From positions 623,133 to 687,132 of the forward strand of contig NZ_JANSKA010000001.1 of assembly GCF_024741235.1 (NCBI RefSeq): 64,000 bases of DNA, given 5' to 3'. Position numbers and translations under genes: made by a program. Positions 29,505-37,759 of this stretch are shown piece by piece; the first letter of the stretch is position 1; each line of letters opens with the position of its first letter. Below the pieces are notes generated by a model. That model made no database searches. It was given only the letters and a program-made list of their open reading frames with translations, and was not told the DNA's origin. The DNA comes from Tractidigestivibacter montrealensis (GTDB lineage Bacteria > Actinomycetota > Coriobacteriia > Coriobacteriales > Atopobiaceae).

Positions 29505-30665
29505 CTAGCTCATCTCGAGCCAAGTCGCAATGTTTCTCACCAGCGCACCATCTGCCTCGAAATTCCCTTCAGCGCGCTCCACAACAAAGCGTCGCTCACG
29601 AGGTATGCCAATCTCATCGCCAACGGCATGCAGGTACCGAGTAAAGCTACTTCGATAGGTCTGCGACGATTTGATTTCTGCCAGGAAAGCTCGATCGGGA
29701 TCGGTCAGGTCAACCAAGTCTACTTCGGCTTTGTTTTCGTCACGATAGAAGTAGAGGTCAGGTTCCCTGCCTGCATTGAGGTGTGTCTTCATCCGCTCCT
29801 CAACCACGAAGTTTTCGAACACTACCCCTAAGTACGGACTCGTGAGCAGCTGGCTTAGCGTTCGAATACGCAGCAGGTAGCACAGCAAGCCAGTGTCATA
29901 GAAGTAGAGCTTGGGAGTCTTGGTAAGGCGCTTTCTCAGGTTTGCATGGTATGGCCTTAGCCGAAATACGATATAGCTCGACTCGAGCATGGAAAGCCAA
30001 GAGTTGATGGACTCCCTCGAAACGCCCGCATCACTTGAAAGGCGCGAGACATTGATTAGGCTCCCGGCACATTGAGCGCAGAGCCCCAGTAGCGTTCTGT
30101 AAGAAGAGAGGTTCTTCACGCCAAGATAATCTCGAACATCGCGCTCTACGTACGTCTCAATATATGCCGAATAGAATGTCTCCGCCGGAATGTCAACGTC
30201 ATAGAGCCGCGGGTACCCGCCTCTCAACATGAAGGAATCAGACGTAAGGTTGCCATCCCCCGCCCTGGCCTCCAAGAACGATAGCGGCAGCAGTTTGAGC
30301 AGACCAACCCTTCCTGCCAATGACTGCGTGATCTGCTTGAGGAGCAAGAAGTTCTGCGACCCAGAGAGAACGTACTGTCCGGGCTCGTTGCTCTCGTCAG
30401 AAGCAACTTGAATCATCGAGAACAACTCCGGAGCAAGCTGCACCTCGTCTATTACAAGGCGATTTGGTCGGTTTCTTATGAAGCCGACGGGGTCGCTGAG
30501 GGCTTGCTGCCGAGTCTGCGGATTCTCCAGATTGACGTACGTGTAATCAGAGAAGACCTCTCTTACAAGGGTGGACTTGCCGCTCTGGCGTGGGCCGGTG
30601 ACCGAGACTACAGGAAACCAGTTTGATAGCTGAAGAGCACGTGATGCCATGTTTCTTGGAATCAT
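29505..30665 (-). CDS. AAA_14/DUF4143-family ATPase
   Basis: 386 residues from an ATG with GGAGG four bases upstream. The N-terminal ATPase has a Walker A GPRQSGKST (about 24-32), Walker B RLVIDEVQL (about 74-82), a sensor-type LSGSQNFLL, and the family arrangement with YIETYVERDVRDY; the C-terminal DUF4143 part includes KLYFYDTGLLCYLL, FENFVVEERMK and EVDLVDL...FLAEIKSS, reminiscent of a nuclease-like fold. Proteins of this type are numerous in gut anaerobes and lack an agreed function; some appear with mobile or toxin-like genes. Four repeats of exactly 23-bp period lie directly upstream. GC content is lower than the surrounding core genes, like the neighbouring helicase. Confidence 0.88.
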   Translation of the reverse strand: MIPRNMASRALQLSNWFPVVSVTGPRQSGKSTLVREVFSDYTYVNLENPQTRQQALSDPVGFIRNRPNRLVIDEVQLAPELFSMIQVASDESNEPGQYVLSGSQNFLLLKQITQSLAGRVGLLKLLPLSFLEARAGDGNLTSDSFMLRGGYPRLYDVDIPAETFYSAYIETYVERDVRDYLGVKNLSSYRTLLGLCAQCAGSLINVSRLSSDAGVSRESINSWLSMLESSYIVFRLRPYHANLRKRLTKTPKLYFYDTGLLCYLLRIRTLSQLLTSPYLGVVFENFVVEERMKTHLNAGREPDLYFYRDENKAEVDLVDLTDPDRAFLAEIKSSQTYRSSFTRYLHAVGDEIGIPRERRFVVERAEGNFEADGALVRNIATWLEMS

Positions 30666-30686
30666 CTGGCCTCCAACCTTGAGCAA

Positions 30687-30778
30687 CCATCACACATTTG
30701 CAAGATAGATGTTTCCTAAATTGTAAGGTAAGAACTTCCACAATTGCAAGGTTTGTTGCTCCACAATTGTAAGGTACG
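30687..30778 (-). repeat. Four tandem 23-bp operator-like repeats before the ATPase gene
   Basis: Units at 30687, 30710, 30733 and 30756 share the core CACAATTGYAAGGT, with the TTG at 30698, 30721, 30744 and 30767: spacing 23, 23, 23. The outer three units match the core best; the one nearest the gene is degenerate (ACATTTGCAAGAT). Between cores the sequence is not conserved. The array ends 21 bases from the ATPase ATG, so it must overlap the promoter and probably binds a regulator, perhaps the ATPase itself. Two helical turns per unit would place all cores on one DNA face. Confidence 0.8.
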
Positions 30779-30851
30779 TGCGTTCGACGCTGCACCGCTC
30801 GAGGCAGCTGCGCGGGCGGTGCCGAGGCCCGCGCCGTCCTGGACCTCTCCC

Positions 30852-32114
30852 CTACCGTTCCCCGCTAGTGCTGAGCAGCGCGTTTACCAGCTCAACGTCC
30901 TCCGGGTCGGGCGAGCCAAGCGGCAGGCCGCACGCCTCAAAGAAGTGGCTGCCCGCAAATTGACGCGCACGGAACGTGTCGTGTGCGCCGTCGTCGAGGT
31001 AGCGAATGCGCGATATGCAGTCGGTAGTCGCGCAATAGAGGGCACCGTGCCGCACCGCGTAGCTGAGGTACGTCTCGTTTTCGGACCACAGCATGACCCC
31101 GGCCATGTGCTCAAGCTCGTACGCCACCGCGAACTCCCGCCAAGAGAGACCGCGCAGCCGCACATAGCGATCGATCAGCGATGCCATTCTCGTCACGCGA
31201 CGCAGCGTGGCCGTGGCGTCCATCAGGCGAGCATCCGGACGCGGCGAGAAGAGGGTGCGCTCCGCAAGAGCCCTTAGGGCTTGCTCGCGCTCATCTCCCG
31301 TTACCATAACCGCGGGCACCGAGAGCTTCATTGACTCGTTGGGGAGGAGCTCGATTGCCGAATGTGCAACGACCGTCTCGTCTCGCTGAGAAGTTCTAAA
31401 CACAAGGCTGTCGTGCGCGTGCTGGATGCGGCAGCCAATCCCATAGCAGTCGAAGGCCGCGCGCATTGCGGCGGCTCCCTCGTTGATGCTCGCGCGCGAG
31501 TTTGCCTCGTCGGCCTCCGGGCCGAGCCTGAAGAGGTAGAGGTCAAAGAGGGCAACGGGGTCTGCCGCGTCATCGGCCATGGGATAGTAGACCGTCCGGC
31601 GACAAAACCGACGCACGTCCAAGCGTCGGCTTGTCGCGCGGTCGTAGAGGTCTACCAGCGCTGTTCCGTCCGCCGGCCCGGAGGTTGAGCCCTCGCGTAT
31701 CTCGACGATGCCGTCGGCAACGTATGGCGGAAAGTCTCCCTCGTCCACGCGCACGAGAATTACGCCATGGCCATCATCCGTAGGGTCTGCAAGGAAACGG
31801 ACCTCAAAGTGGGGCGCCGGCGAGACGTGTCGGCGGCAGAGCTCGCCAATCACCTGGCTAACGTCTGCGGTACCCCGCGGAACGGGCACAACCTCGCGAG
31901 AATCGTCCGCGATGCCAATCACCAGCCATCCACCGCGCGAGTTGGAGAACGAGGCAACAATCTTGGGAATCTTCCGACGCACGCTGGGACCAAAGGTCTG
32001 CTTGAACTCCAGGGCAAAGCCCTCCTCGAGCTCCGAGAGCTGGGACAGATCCTCCCAGGTCACATCGCCGATTGCTTTGGGTCGACCTTGTTCGTCGCGA
32101 AACGGGCTAAACAT
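30852..32114 (-). CDS. AlbA_2/Schlafen-type ATP-binding protein
   Basis: 420 residues; the ATG has AAGGGGGA three bases upstream, and ~40 upstream codons are dropped. The N-terminal AlbA_2 domain (about residues 15-140) shows EFKQTFGPSVRRKIPKIVAS then FSNSRGGWLVIGIADD, the divergent AAA/Schlafen core thought to bind nucleic acid. The remaining ~280 residues lack a recognised motif. Related proteins occur as transcription-factor-like or defence-related effectors. It is the last gene of the island, next to tRNA-Arg(CCU). GC content here is high, unlike the helicase and ATPase, so it may belong to the host or to an earlier insertion. Confidence 0.75.
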   Translation of the reverse strand: MFSPFRDEQGRPKAIGDVTWEDLSQLSELEEGFALEFKQTFGPSVRRKIPKIVASFSNSRGGWLVIGIADDSREVVPVPRGTADVSQVIGELCRRHVSPAPHFEVRFLADPTDDGHGVILVRVDEGDFPPYVADGIVEIREGSTSGPADGTALVDLYDRATSRRLDVRRFCRRTVYYPMADDAADPVALFDLYLFRLGPEADEANSRASINEGAAAMRAAFDCYGIGCRIQHAHDSLVFRTSQRDETVVAHSAIELLPNESMKLSVPAVMVTGDEREQALRALAERTLFSPRPDARLMDATATLRRVTRMASLIDRYVRLRGLSWREFAVAYELEHMAGVMLWSENETYLSYAVRHGALYCATTDCISRIRYLDDGAHDTFRARQFAGSHFFEACGLPLGSPDPEDVELVNALLSTSGER

Positions 32115-32191
32115 GGTTCCCCCTTCGCCGGTGGTTGCGAGGTAACAGCACGATGGTCGCGACTTGAGTTTAGCGCTCAAGGCCAGCCATA

Positions 32192-32232
32192 CAAAAGCAA
32201 GCAGGTCAGAGCCCCTAAAGGCCCTGACCTGC
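32192..32232 (-). terminator. Terminator after tRNA-Arg (CCU)
   Basis: Minus-strand stem GCAGGTCAG / CTGACCTGC with inner GCC pairing, followed by TTGCTTTTGT, directly downstream of the tRNA. Confidence 0.85.
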
Positions 32233-32241
32233 GACAATACG

Positions 32242-32317
32242 TGGTGCCCCCGGGCCGATTCGAACGGCCGACACCAGGTTTAGGAAACCTGTGCTCTATC
32301 CCCTGAGCTACGAGGGC
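32242..32317 (-). tRNA. tRNA-Arg (CCU)
   Basis: Acceptor GCCCTCG / CGGGGGC (one G-T pair), D arm AGCTCAGGGGATAGAGC, anticodon stem-loop CAGGT-TTCCTAA-ACCTG with anticodon CCT, T loop GTTCGAATC and encoded CCA. Reads AGG. Its 3' end faces the accessory genes. Confidence 0.96.
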
Positions 32318-32329
32318 GTGCGAGAAGAC

Positions 32330-32358
32330 ATTCTACCATCGAAAAACGGCATATGCCA
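32330..32358 (-). promoter_or_regulatory. Promoter for tRNA-Arg (CCU)
   Basis: On the minus strand TGGCAT, 17 bases, TAGAAT, 12 bases before the tRNA. A TAGAAT-type -10 also precedes tRNA-Lys and tRNA-Gly in this window. Confidence 0.55.
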
Positions 32359-32369
32359 CGGTACGCGCG

Positions 32370-33125
32370 CTACTTCTTCTTGTTGGCGCGGCGCTCTTTG
32401 GCTGCTTCCTTCTCGGCCAGACGCGCGGCGTCTGCGGCGTTCTCGCGGCGGCGCTGCTCCTCGAAGAGCTCGGCGAGCTTCTTGTCGCTGTAGCTGGCAA
32501 CCTTGCGCTCGGCCGCCTTGCGAACGGGGCGACGCACGCGCCAGTCGTACACAAAGGCGCCGATGATCAGGCCGTACGCAAGCACCAGCGACGCCACGGA
32601 CGCTATGCCCACGATGGTCTGGTAGTTCGTGCTGTCGGCGGGGAACGCCCACACCAGAATCAGCGATACGATGGTCATGCCAAAGCCCACGCCAATGAGA
32701 ATCCACCACGTGCGGTCGGTGCGGCGGTACTCCTCGTTAGAACGGAGGATGAGGTCATAGCCACGCTGGCGGAAGTCCTCCTCCTCGCGCTGGCGGCGCT
32801 TCTCCTCCTTGCGGGCCTCCTTCTGCTCCGGCGACCCACCGCCGCCAAAGAGCCCGCCACCCATGCCAGGGGTCGATCCGGATGACGACGCCGCGCGAAC
32901 CGTCGAGGCGGCTTCGCGGCTGGGCTTGGCACCGGCCGCGGAGCTGTGATAGCTCCTGGTGGTCATGGGGTCGCGCTTCTCGGCCTCGTCCTTGCCGGAC
33001 TTCTCGGCCTTTGCGCCACGATCGGGCTTCTCGGCCTTGGGTGCGGCGGACTTGACGTTACCGCTCAGGCCGCCGGCCTCCTGCGCCTCCTTGCGGGCGC
33101 CGTCGATGGTATCACGCAGTGACAT
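32370..33125 (-). CDS. Membrane protein with charged N-terminus, function unknown
   Basis: 251 residues. The first ~120 residues are Lys/Glu/Ala-rich and disordered, with a Gly-rich patch GMGGGLFGGGG. A charged helix (EARKEEKRRQREEEDFRQRGYD) leads to two transmembrane helices (about 139-160 and 171-193), and a basic, helical C-terminus ends RRANKKK. Both ends are probably cytosolic. The ATG lies inside the end of purC (14-base overlap), so it is translated from the purC transcript. No family recognised. Confidence 0.75.
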   Translation of the reverse strand: MSLRDTIDGARKEAQEAGGLSGNVKSAAPKAEKPDRGAKAEKSGKDEAEKRDPMTTRSYHSSAAGAKPSREAASTVRAASSSGSTPGMGGGLFGGGGSPEQKEARKEEKRRQREEEDFRQRGYDLILRSNEEYRRTDRTWWILIGVGFGMTIVSLILVWAFPADSTNYQTIVGIASVASLVLAYGLIIGAFVYDWRVRRPVRKAAERKVASYSDKKLAELFEEQRRRENAADAARLAEKEAAKERRANKKK

Positions 33126-34008
33126 GGGACTCCTTCATGGGCTCGAACTCGTGGCCGGTGATGATCTGGAACGCCTCCTGGTAGCGGCTGGACGTTCCCT
33201 CGATGACGTCTTGAGGCAGGTGGGGCGGCTCGCCGATCATGTCCCAGTTTGCCTTGAGCCAGTCACGCACGTACTGCTTGTCGTAGCTGGGCTGGACGCA
33301 GCCGGGCTGGTAGCCCTCGGCAGGCCAGAAGCGGCTGGAGTCCGGCGTGAGGCACTCGTCGATAAGCGTGAGCTTGTCGTCGATGAAGCCAAACTCGAAC
33401 TTGGTGTCGGCGATGATGATGCCGCGCGTGGCAGCGTACTCGGCAGCAGCCTTGTAGATGGCGAGAGAGGCATCGTGCAGCTGGGTCGCGGTCTCCTCAC
33501 CCACAATTTGGGCACAGCGCTCAAAGGAGATGTTCTCGTCGTGGTCGCCCAGGGCCGCCTTGGTCGACGGGGTGAAGATGGGCTCGGGAAGCTTGGAGGC
33601 CTCCACCAGGCCATCGGGCAGCTTGATGCCGCAGACGGTGCCGTTGGTGTCGTAGGTCTTCTTGCCGGAGCCGGTGAGGTATCCGCGCACGATGCACTCG
33701 ATGGGGATGGTCTTGGCCTTCTTGACCAGCATAGAGCGACCGGCCAGGTAGCTTGCATAGCGGTGGTACTCGGCGGGGTAGTCGGCCACATCCATCGAGA
33801 TCATGTGGTTGGGCATGAGGTCGGCAAAGCGCTCGAACCAGAAGGCCGAGATGCGCGTGAGAATCTCGCCCTTGTAGGGGATCTCGTCCGGAAGGATGTA
33901 GTCAAACGCGCTGATGCGATCCGACGCAACCATGAGCAGGGCGTCCCCGCAGTCATAGATGTCGCGGACCTTGCCATGGGAATCCGGGCGAAGCTCGATG
34001 TCTGCCAC
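33112..34008 (-). CDS. purC: Phosphoribosylaminoimidazole-succinocarboxamide synthase
   Basis: 298 residues starting from a GTG with GAGG six bases upstream; an upstream extension rich in atypical residues is not supported. It condenses CAIR with aspartate using ATP in purine synthesis. Typical motifs: GKVRDIYD near the start, SDRISAFD (about 33), CIVRGYLTGSG, DTKFEFG and LIDECLTPDSSRFW. The length fits the longer, yeast/actinobacterial-like PurC form rather than the 240-residue type. Purine gene purB is 4 kb upstream on the same strand but the genes between them make a shared transcript unlikely. Confidence 0.96.
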   Translation of the reverse strand: MADIELRPDSHGKVRDIYDCGDALLMVASDRISAFDYILPDEIPYKGEILTRISAFWFERFADLMPNHMISMDVADYPAEYHRYASYLAGRSMLVKKAKTIPIECIVRGYLTGSGKKTYDTNGTVCGIKLPDGLVEASKLPEPIFTPSTKAALGDHDENISFERCAQIVGEETATQLHDASLAIYKAAAEYAATRGIIIADTKFEFGFIDDKLTLIDECLTPDSSRFWPAEGYQPGCVQPSYDKQYVRDWLKANWDMIGEPPHLPQDVIEGTSSRYQEAFQIITGHEFEPMKESHVTA

Positions 34009-34119
34009 GATAGACCTCGTTTCCTGTTGATAGTGCGCCCGCTGGTCAGGCACGCAGTGAGTAGTGTAGCGCACGGCCGGTAACGTCGAGCACATCAGGG
34101 TAACCGTGTCGCAGTACCC

Positions 34120-35658
34120 CTACTTCTCCTGCTGCTTCTCCTGCAGCGCCTGCTTGAGGTTGCGGCGGCCACGGTTGAGCGGCACGCGGATGGTAAACGT
34201 GGTGCCCTTGCCCAGCTCGGAATCAACCGAGATGGTGCCGTTGTGCCGGTCCACAATCTCCTTGGTAATCGAGAGTCCAACGCCCAAGCCACCCGAGACG
34301 CGCTCGCGGCTCACGTCAGAGCGCCAGAAGCGCGAGAAGGTCTGGGGGATGTCCTCCTTGGCGATGCCAATGCCCGTGTCGCGCACCGAGATGATGGCGT
34401 CCGAGTGGTCCGAACTCACTGAGACAACAACCCAACCGTCTTCGTCGGTGTAGCGCATGGCATTGCTCATGAGGTTGACCACGGCTTCGCGAATGAGGTC
34501 CGGATCGACGTCCGCCTGGCACTCACCGTGAGCAGTGTCATCCTTAAAGCGCAGGTGCAAGCCCTTCTCGTGGAAGAGCTGGTGCTGGGAGCTCACCAGG
34601 CTCTTGACCAGGTAGACCACATCGGTTCGCTCAATCTTGAGCTCGGTGGTGCCGTTCTCGAGACGCGAGAGCTTGAGCATGGCGTCGACAAGGCGAGAGA
34701 GGCGGCGCGTCTCGGACGCAAGGGTCTCCAGGTGCTCGTCGTCTGCCGGCAGCACGCCGTCCTGCATGGCCTCGACGGTCGCGAGGATGGCCATGAGGGG
34801 CGTGCGCAGCTCATGCGCAACGTCGCTGGTAAGACGGTGCTCGAGCTTGAGGTCCTTCTCAAGCGAGGTTGCCATGTCATCGAAGGTCTCGCCCAGCTGG
34901 CCAATCTCATCTGTTCCGCGCACGCCGGTGCGGGCAGTAAGATCACCGTTCCTGATTTGCGATGCAGTGCGCGTGATGCGCTGAATTGGCTTGGTGAGAG
35001 AGCGCGAGACAAAATACCCAATGATCACCGCGAGCACAACCGCAATGGCGGCAGCCGCGGCGATGGCGCTGTAGGAGCTCTCCCGGAACTTTGCGTCCGA
35101 GGACGTGAGAAGCGCGTCCGAGCCAAAGGCCCACAGCCGGACCGTACCCACCGTCTTGCCCTTTGCGTCCACCACGCTGGCCGTGACCACAGACTCCGAT
35201 GCTGTGGGTACCGCAGTCGTCCCCGTGTTGACACCGGAATCCCCGTGGTGAGACGCGTCTACCGAGTCGTCATAGAGAACGTTGCCGTCCTCGTCCAGCA
35301 CCTGAAGGCTCACATCTGGCGATGAGACCGAGATGGACGACGCGTTGGCGATGACCTCTGGCGTCCAAGCCCCAGCCGCGTCGTACCCAATGGCAAGCGT
35401 ATCTGCCGCCGATTGGGCAAGCGACTGCATGTTGCTCCTGGTATAGGCCTTGAACTGGCTCTCCCAGACAACCGCCAGAACCATTACGAAGATGGCCGCC
35501 GTCATGACTGCGGTAAGCGCGAACGAGATGGCCATCTTGGTGGAGTAGGTCCAGCTGTGCTTGGGATCAGGCTTTATCGTGTTAAACGAGCCGCGGCCCG
35601 TAGCGACTTCAGAGCCGCCATTGGCCGCGCGCTCGTTACTTGGTCCATGCGAGGCCAC
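34120..35658 (-). CDS. HAMP sensor histidine kinase
   Basis: 512 residues: transmembrane helix about 43-65, a ~120-residue extracellular sensor region, a second helix about 200-222, HAMP domain, then HisKA with SDVAHELRTPL (about 280-290) and a HATPase domain (NLMSNAMRYTDEDG, DTGIGIAKED, GLGVGLSI). It is a membrane sensor kinase for the OmpR-family regulator encoded nine bases upstream. Architecture resembles MprB/BaeS-type envelope-stress sensors, but the stimulus is unknown. Confidence 0.93.
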   Translation of the reverse strand: MASHGPSNERAANGGSEVATGRGSFNTIKPDPKHSWTYSTKMAISFALTAVMTAAIFVMVLAVVWESQFKAYTRSNMQSLAQSAADTLAIGYDAAGAWTPEVIANASSISVSSPDVSLQVLDEDGNVLYDDSVDASHHGDSGVNTGTTAVPTASESVVTASVVDAKGKTVGTVRLWAFGSDALLTSSDAKFRESSYSAIAAAAAIAVVLAVIIGYFVSRSLTKPIQRITRTASQIRNGDLTARTGVRGTDEIGQLGETFDDMATSLEKDLKLEHRLTSDVAHELRTPLMAILATVEAMQDGVLPADDEHLETLASETRRLSRLVDAMLKLSRLENGTTELKIERTDVVYLVKSLVSSQHQLFHEKGLHLRFKDDTAHGECQADVDPDLIREAVVNLMSNAMRYTDEDGWVVVSVSSDHSDAIISVRDTGIGIAKEDIPQTFSRFWRSDVSRERVSGGLGVGLSITKEIVDRHNGTISVDSELGKGTTFTIRVPLNRGRRNLKQALQEKQQEK

Positions 35659-35667
35659 GATGGCCTC

Positions 35668-36405
35668 CTACTCGGCTTTAGCCTTGGCCGCCTTGGCCTT
35701 ATCATCGGCCTGGGGAGCCTCGAAGCGATAGCCCACGCCGTGAACGGTGTAAAGCCAACGCGGGTTGCGCGGATCATCGCCCAGCTTGGCGCGCAGGTTC
35801 TTGACGTGGGAGTCGATGGTGCGCTCGTAGCCCTCGAAGTCGTAGCCAAGGACCTTCTCGACCAGCTCCATGCGGGTGTAGACGCGACCGGGATAGCGTG
35901 CAAGCGTGGTGAGGAGCTTGAATTCGGAGGCAGTGAGGTCAACCTCCTTGCCCTCGACCATAACCTTGTGGCCAGAGATGTCGATTACCAGGTCCCCAAA
36001 GTCCAGGACCTCGAGCTGAGGCTCGGTCTCGGTGTGGGCGCGACGAAGCAGTGCGCGCACGCGGGCAATGAGCTCACGCGGCGAGAAGGGCTTGATGAGA
36101 TAGTCGTCGGCACCAAGCTCGAGGCCAATGACGCGATCCTCGACTTCGCCCTTTGCGGTGAGCATGATGATGGGCACGTTGGATGTCTCGCGGATGGCAC
36201 GGCACACGCGCTCGCCAGAGAGCTTGGGAAGCATGAGGTCGAGAATCACGAGGTCAAACGAGTGCTTCTCGAACTCCTCGACGGCGCTCTGGCCGTCGCC
36301 GACGCCACGCACGATATAGTTCTCGTGGTCGAGATAGGCAGCAACGACGTCTCGAATTGCCTTCTCGTCTTCTACCAGCAGAATCTTCTTCTCGTCCGAA
36401 GCCAT
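35668..36405 (-). CDS. OmpR/PhoB-family response regulator
   Basis: 245 residues: receiver domain (LLVEDEKAI, phospho-acceptor in VILDLMLPKLSG, MLTAKG, KPFSPREL) and a C-terminal winged helix (LTASEFKLLTTLARYPGRVYTRMEL, TIDSHVKNLRAKLGDD...YTVHGVGYRF). A short Lys/Ala-rich tail follows. The ATG has AAAGGAGG four bases upstream, an unusually strong site. It is the first gene of the two-component operon, with a good promoter at 36476-36503. Confidence 0.96.
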   Translation of the reverse strand: MASDEKKILLVEDEKAIRDVVAAYLDHENYIVRGVGDGQSAVEEFEKHSFDLVILDLMLPKLSGERVCRAIRETSNVPIIMLTAKGEVEDRVIGLELGADDYLIKPFSPRELIARVRALLRRAHTETEPQLEVLDFGDLVIDISGHKVMVEGKEVDLTASEFKLLTTLARYPGRVYTRMELVEKVLGYDFEGYERTIDSHVKNLRAKLGDDPRNPRWLYTVHGVGYRFEAPQADDKAKAAKAKAE

Positions 36406-36475
36406 GCGGCCTCCTTTATGCTTAGATGTACTCGGTGATTAGATAAACCCACCGTTTCCATACTAGTTCCATAGT

Positions 36476-36503
36476 AGTGTACCCCACTAGCCCCTAAGTC
36501 CAA
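36476..36503 (-). promoter_or_regulatory. Promoter for the OmpR-type operon
   Basis: Minus strand TTGGAC, 16-base spacer, TACACT, 70 bases before the response regulator start. A second AT-rich stretch TATCTAAT lies closer to the gene. It lies 6 bases before the stop of the upstream Tat/lipobox gene. Confidence 0.45.
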
Positions 36504-36508
36504 CCAGG

Positions 36509-37750
36509 CTATAGGGGGAAGGTTCTCACAATTACGGAAGCGGGGTAGCCGGTAGTGGCGTCCTTGACCGACGAGAACGTCACAAAGGTGTTGCACTCGC
36601 CAACGCGCGCCGGGTACTCGCCATAATCCACGCTTCGGTCGACCGACGAGAGCACGCTGTACGTTTGGTCCGCGGCGTTAACCACAATGTATGATGAACG
36701 GCTCTTTATGAAGTAGACTCCATTCTTGCCGGCAGCAGCGCATTCGAATGGCTCGCGGGAGAGGTAGAGGAAGTCGCTGCCATCACTAGAGCCAATGTAA
36801 GTGCCCATGTTGCCGAGGAGACCACCCGAGCTGTAGTTGGCCTCGACGGAGACCACGAACTTCTCGCCCATGCGGCAGGCGCGGAAGGGTTTTACCGAGG
36901 CAGGCATCACGAGCTGGTCGACCTTGGTTTTGAGACCGTCATCGATGGTGTAGGCAGTGACGCCGTAGTAGGTCCCCTCGCTTGCACGAACATGGGGAGT
37001 GAGAACCACCCAGTCCCCGCAGACGGTGGGCGCTGTGGCAAAGCGTCCCGGAGACTCAACAACCGCCTGGGCGTCTGAGGCACCAACGGTCCACAGATAG
37101 CAATAGGAGCTCTCGGCAGTCTTTGAGCCAGAAGAGGAGGGCTGCACTTGCCAGATGACCGAAGTGCCGCTGCAAGCAACAAGCGCGGGATCCCAGTCTG
37201 AATCTGCCTGCCAGAGAGTCTTGGTCTCACCCATGAGGGCGCCGTTCGAAAAGGCAGAGGCAAAGAGGCTCCACTCGCGGGTAATCATGTCCAGCTCGAC
37301 CCAAGCGTAGACCGAGTCCGAGCACGCCACGCTGTAGATGACCGAGGTTGTGGTGCCCGTGACGGTCTTGGTGACCACCTCCTTGAGCTCGCCAGAAGAG
37401 GTGGAAAACGCGGAGGCGATTACCATGGGGGTGGCGGAGGCCCCTGCCGTAGTGACGGGAAGCCACACGCCCTCTGCCGGGTGGAGGACGTTGCCCAGAG
37501 GCAGCGTCCACTGGTTGCTCGCAGAGTAGGGCAGGTTTACTGAGGTAAAGGCGTCGAGGATGCTCGTGCCCGTGTCCTCTGAGACGTTGACGGGCTCAGC
37601 CGTATCTGCTGTGTCCTCTGCGGTGTTTGTGCAGCCCGCGAGGACACCAATGGTTGCAGCGGCAGATGCGGCCGCGACGCCCGTCTTGAAGAACGAGCGC
37701 CGAGAGATGCCCGCATGGCGAGATGATTGCGTGTGGCGATGGCCCAGCAC
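36509..37750 (-). CDS. Tat-exported lipoprotein-like protein, function unknown
   Basis: 413 residues from a GTG with AGGGG six bases upstream. The N-terminus carries a twin-arginine motif SRRSFFK (about 17-23), a hydrophobic helix and a lipobox VLAGC (about 36-40), so it is probably exported folded by Tat and lipidated at the cysteine. The mature part is Ser/Thr/Val-rich, with repeated W and short beta-strand-like stretches (VYAWVELDMITREWSLFAS, YCYLWTVGASDAQAV), suggesting a beta-propeller. No enzyme motif. It is separated by 9 bases from the upstream TSCPD gene and is likely co-transcribed. Confidence 0.75.
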   Translation of the reverse strand: MLGHRHTQSSRHAGISRRSFFKTGVAAASAAATIGVLAGCTNTAEDTADTAEPVNVSEDTGTSILDAFTSVNLPYSASNQWTLPLGNVLHPAEGVWLPVTTAGASATPMVIASAFSTSSGELKEVVTKTVTGTTTSVIYSVACSDSVYAWVELDMITREWSLFASAFSNGALMGETKTLWQADSDWDPALVACSGTSVIWQVQPSSSGSKTAESSYCYLWTVGASDAQAVVESPGRFATAPTVCGDWVVLTPHVRASEGTYYGVTAYTIDDGLKTKVDQLVMPASVKPFRACRMGEKFVVSVEANYSSGGLLGNMGTYIGSSDGSDFLYLSREPFECAAAGKNGVYFIKSRSSYIVVNAADQTYSVLSSVDRSVDYGEYPARVGECNTFVTFSSVKDATTGYPASVIVRTFPL

Positions 37751-37759
37751 GTCGAGCCC

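Noticed and set aside
30687-30778. CRISPR array
   Set aside because: Only the 14-base core is shared between four units; there is no constant repeat of CRISPR length separated by unique spacers, and no cas gene is nearby.
26104-32317. Integrated element with attachment repeats at tRNA-Arg(CCU)
   Set aside because: I found no duplication of the tRNA 3' end near 26080 and no integrase, so tRNA-site integration is not supported.
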